From NCBI GenBank assembly GCA_945863085.1, contig CAMBCD010000166.1, forward strand, positions 1 to 6,293: DNA of 6,293 nucleotides, read 5' to 3'. This DNA comes from Bordetella parapertussis. Lineage in GTDB: Bacteria; Pseudomonadota; Gammaproteobacteria; Burkholderiales; SG8-41. The position numbers were made by a program, and so were the translations under genes. Below the pieces are notes generated by a model. That model was not told where the DNA came from and did no database searches. It worked only from the letters and a program-made list of their open reading frames with translations. The first letter of the stretch is position 1; each line of letters starts with the position of its first letter. Shown here piece by piece: positions 5,642 through 6,293 of the stretch.

Positions 5642-6293
5642 CGATGTACGACATCTCGATTTTTTTCAGCGGGTAAGTCTGTTCACCACGAATTTCCGAG
5701 TAACGGTCTTCACGCTGGGTCCAGACCTTGCCGATTGCCGCATGGATCGCTTCATCGCTGGCGCCACCGCGCAGCAGCGCACGCAGGTCGTGGCCAGACG
5801 TTGCGAACAAACAGGTGTAGAGCTGGCCTTCGGTGGATATACGCGCGCGGGTGCAGTCGCGGCAGAAGGCCTGGGTCACCGAGGCGATGACGCCGATTTC
5901 GCCGGGGCCGTCCTTGTAGCGCCAGCGTTCGGCGACTTCGCCGGTGTAGTTGGGGTCGGCGGGTTCCAGCGGCATTTCTTTTGAAATGCGTTCGACGATT
6001 TCACGTGCGCTGACCACATCATCCATGCGCCAGCCGTTGGTGGCGCCGACGTCCATGTATTCGATGAAACGCAGGATGTGGCCGCGTTCGCGGAAAAAAC
6101 GTGCCATCGGCACGATGCTGTCTTCGTTGAGGCCGCGTTTGACGACCATGTTGATCTTGATCGGATCAAACCCCGCGGCCGCTGCGGCGTCGATGCCGTC
6201 GATGACTTTGCCAACCGGGAAGTCGACGTCGTTCATGGCCTTGAATACCGCATCGTCCAGTGAGTCGAGGCTGACGGTGATGCGCTTCAGGCC
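5634..6293 (-). CDS. moaA: GTP 3',8-cyclase MoaA, C-terminal part (5' end outside window)
   Basis: The minus-strand frame is open to the window edge, beyond the internal Met at 6236: the extra codons read [19 protein letters not shown], a classic MoaA segment. The 219 residues present are about the C-terminal two thirds. MoaA is a radical-SAM enzyme that converts GTP to 3',8-cyclo-GTP, the first step of molybdopterin synthesis, together with MoaC. The second iron-sulfur cluster motif is complete, Cys-x2-Cys-x13-Cys at fragment residues 144, 147 and 161, including the RxR arginines (CTRARIS) that contact GTP. The protein ends in the GG pair (MSYIGG) typical of MoaA. The N-terminal radical-SAM CxxxCxxC motif lies outside the window. 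Its end overlaps fdhD, and it is the upstream gene of the moaA-fdhD-mobA unit, whose promoter is not in the window. Confidence 0.95.
   Translation of the reverse strand, partial: GLKRITVSLDSLDDAVFKAMNDVDFPVGKVIDGIDAAAAAGFDPIKINMVVKRGLNEDSIVPMARFFRERGHILRFIEYMDVGATNGWRMDDVVSAREIVERISKEMPLEPADPNYTGEVAERWRYKDGPGEIGVIASVTQAFCRDCTRARISTEGQLYTCLFATSGHDLRALLRGGASDEAIHAAIGKVWTQREDRYSEIRGEQTYPLKKIEMSYIGG

Overview
The window is GC-rich DNA, most likely from a betaproteobacterium and probably from Burkholderiales or a related order. Two things suggest this: a Bug/TctC-type periplasmic receptor, a family greatly expanded in that group, and the proteobacterial form of glucokinase. The genus cannot be read from the sequence. 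I support eight protein loci, two of them cut by the window edges, and no RNA genes, IS elements or CRISPR arrays.

Layout. (1) Positions 1-408, plus strand: the C-terminal part of a glucokinase. (2) Positions 434-2356, minus strand: a two-gene unit with an N-formylglutamate amidohydrolase-family enzyme upstream and a Bug/TctC solute receptor 18 nt downstream. It ends tail to tail with glucokinase across 25 nt. (3) Positions 2468-3376, plus strand: a LysR-type regulator divergent from that unit across a 111-nt control region. This is the classic arrangement for a LysR protein controlling its neighbours. (4) Positions 3526-3978, plus strand: a 150-residue conserved-looking protein of unknown function with a strong ribosome binding site. 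(5) Positions 3979-4217: no gene, but several inverted repeats. (6) Positions 4218-6293, minus strand: a molybdenum cofactor operon, moaA (5' end outside the window), fdhD and mobA, with overlapping gene ends.

How the genes work together. MoaA starts molybdopterin synthesis from GTP. MobA converts Mo-molybdopterin to the guanine dinucleotide form. FdhD sulfurates that cofactor for formate dehydrogenase. The operon therefore points to formate dehydrogenase or other bis-MGD enzymes elsewhere in the genome. The LysR/amidohydrolase/receptor block looks like a small catabolic module that captures a carboxylated compound in the periplasm and cleaves an N-formyl (or related N-acyl) amino acid in the cytoplasm. 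Its substrate is not known.

The most notable observation is that mobA is otherwise full length and in one frame but carries an in-frame TAG at codon 58, where MobA proteins can have tyrosine. The stop lies inside a 32-nt AT-rich patch that also contains a promoter-like sequence (TTGAAC-N17-TATAGG). I found no convincing wholly new system. The formyl-compound module and the structured intergenic region are the other parts worth checking.
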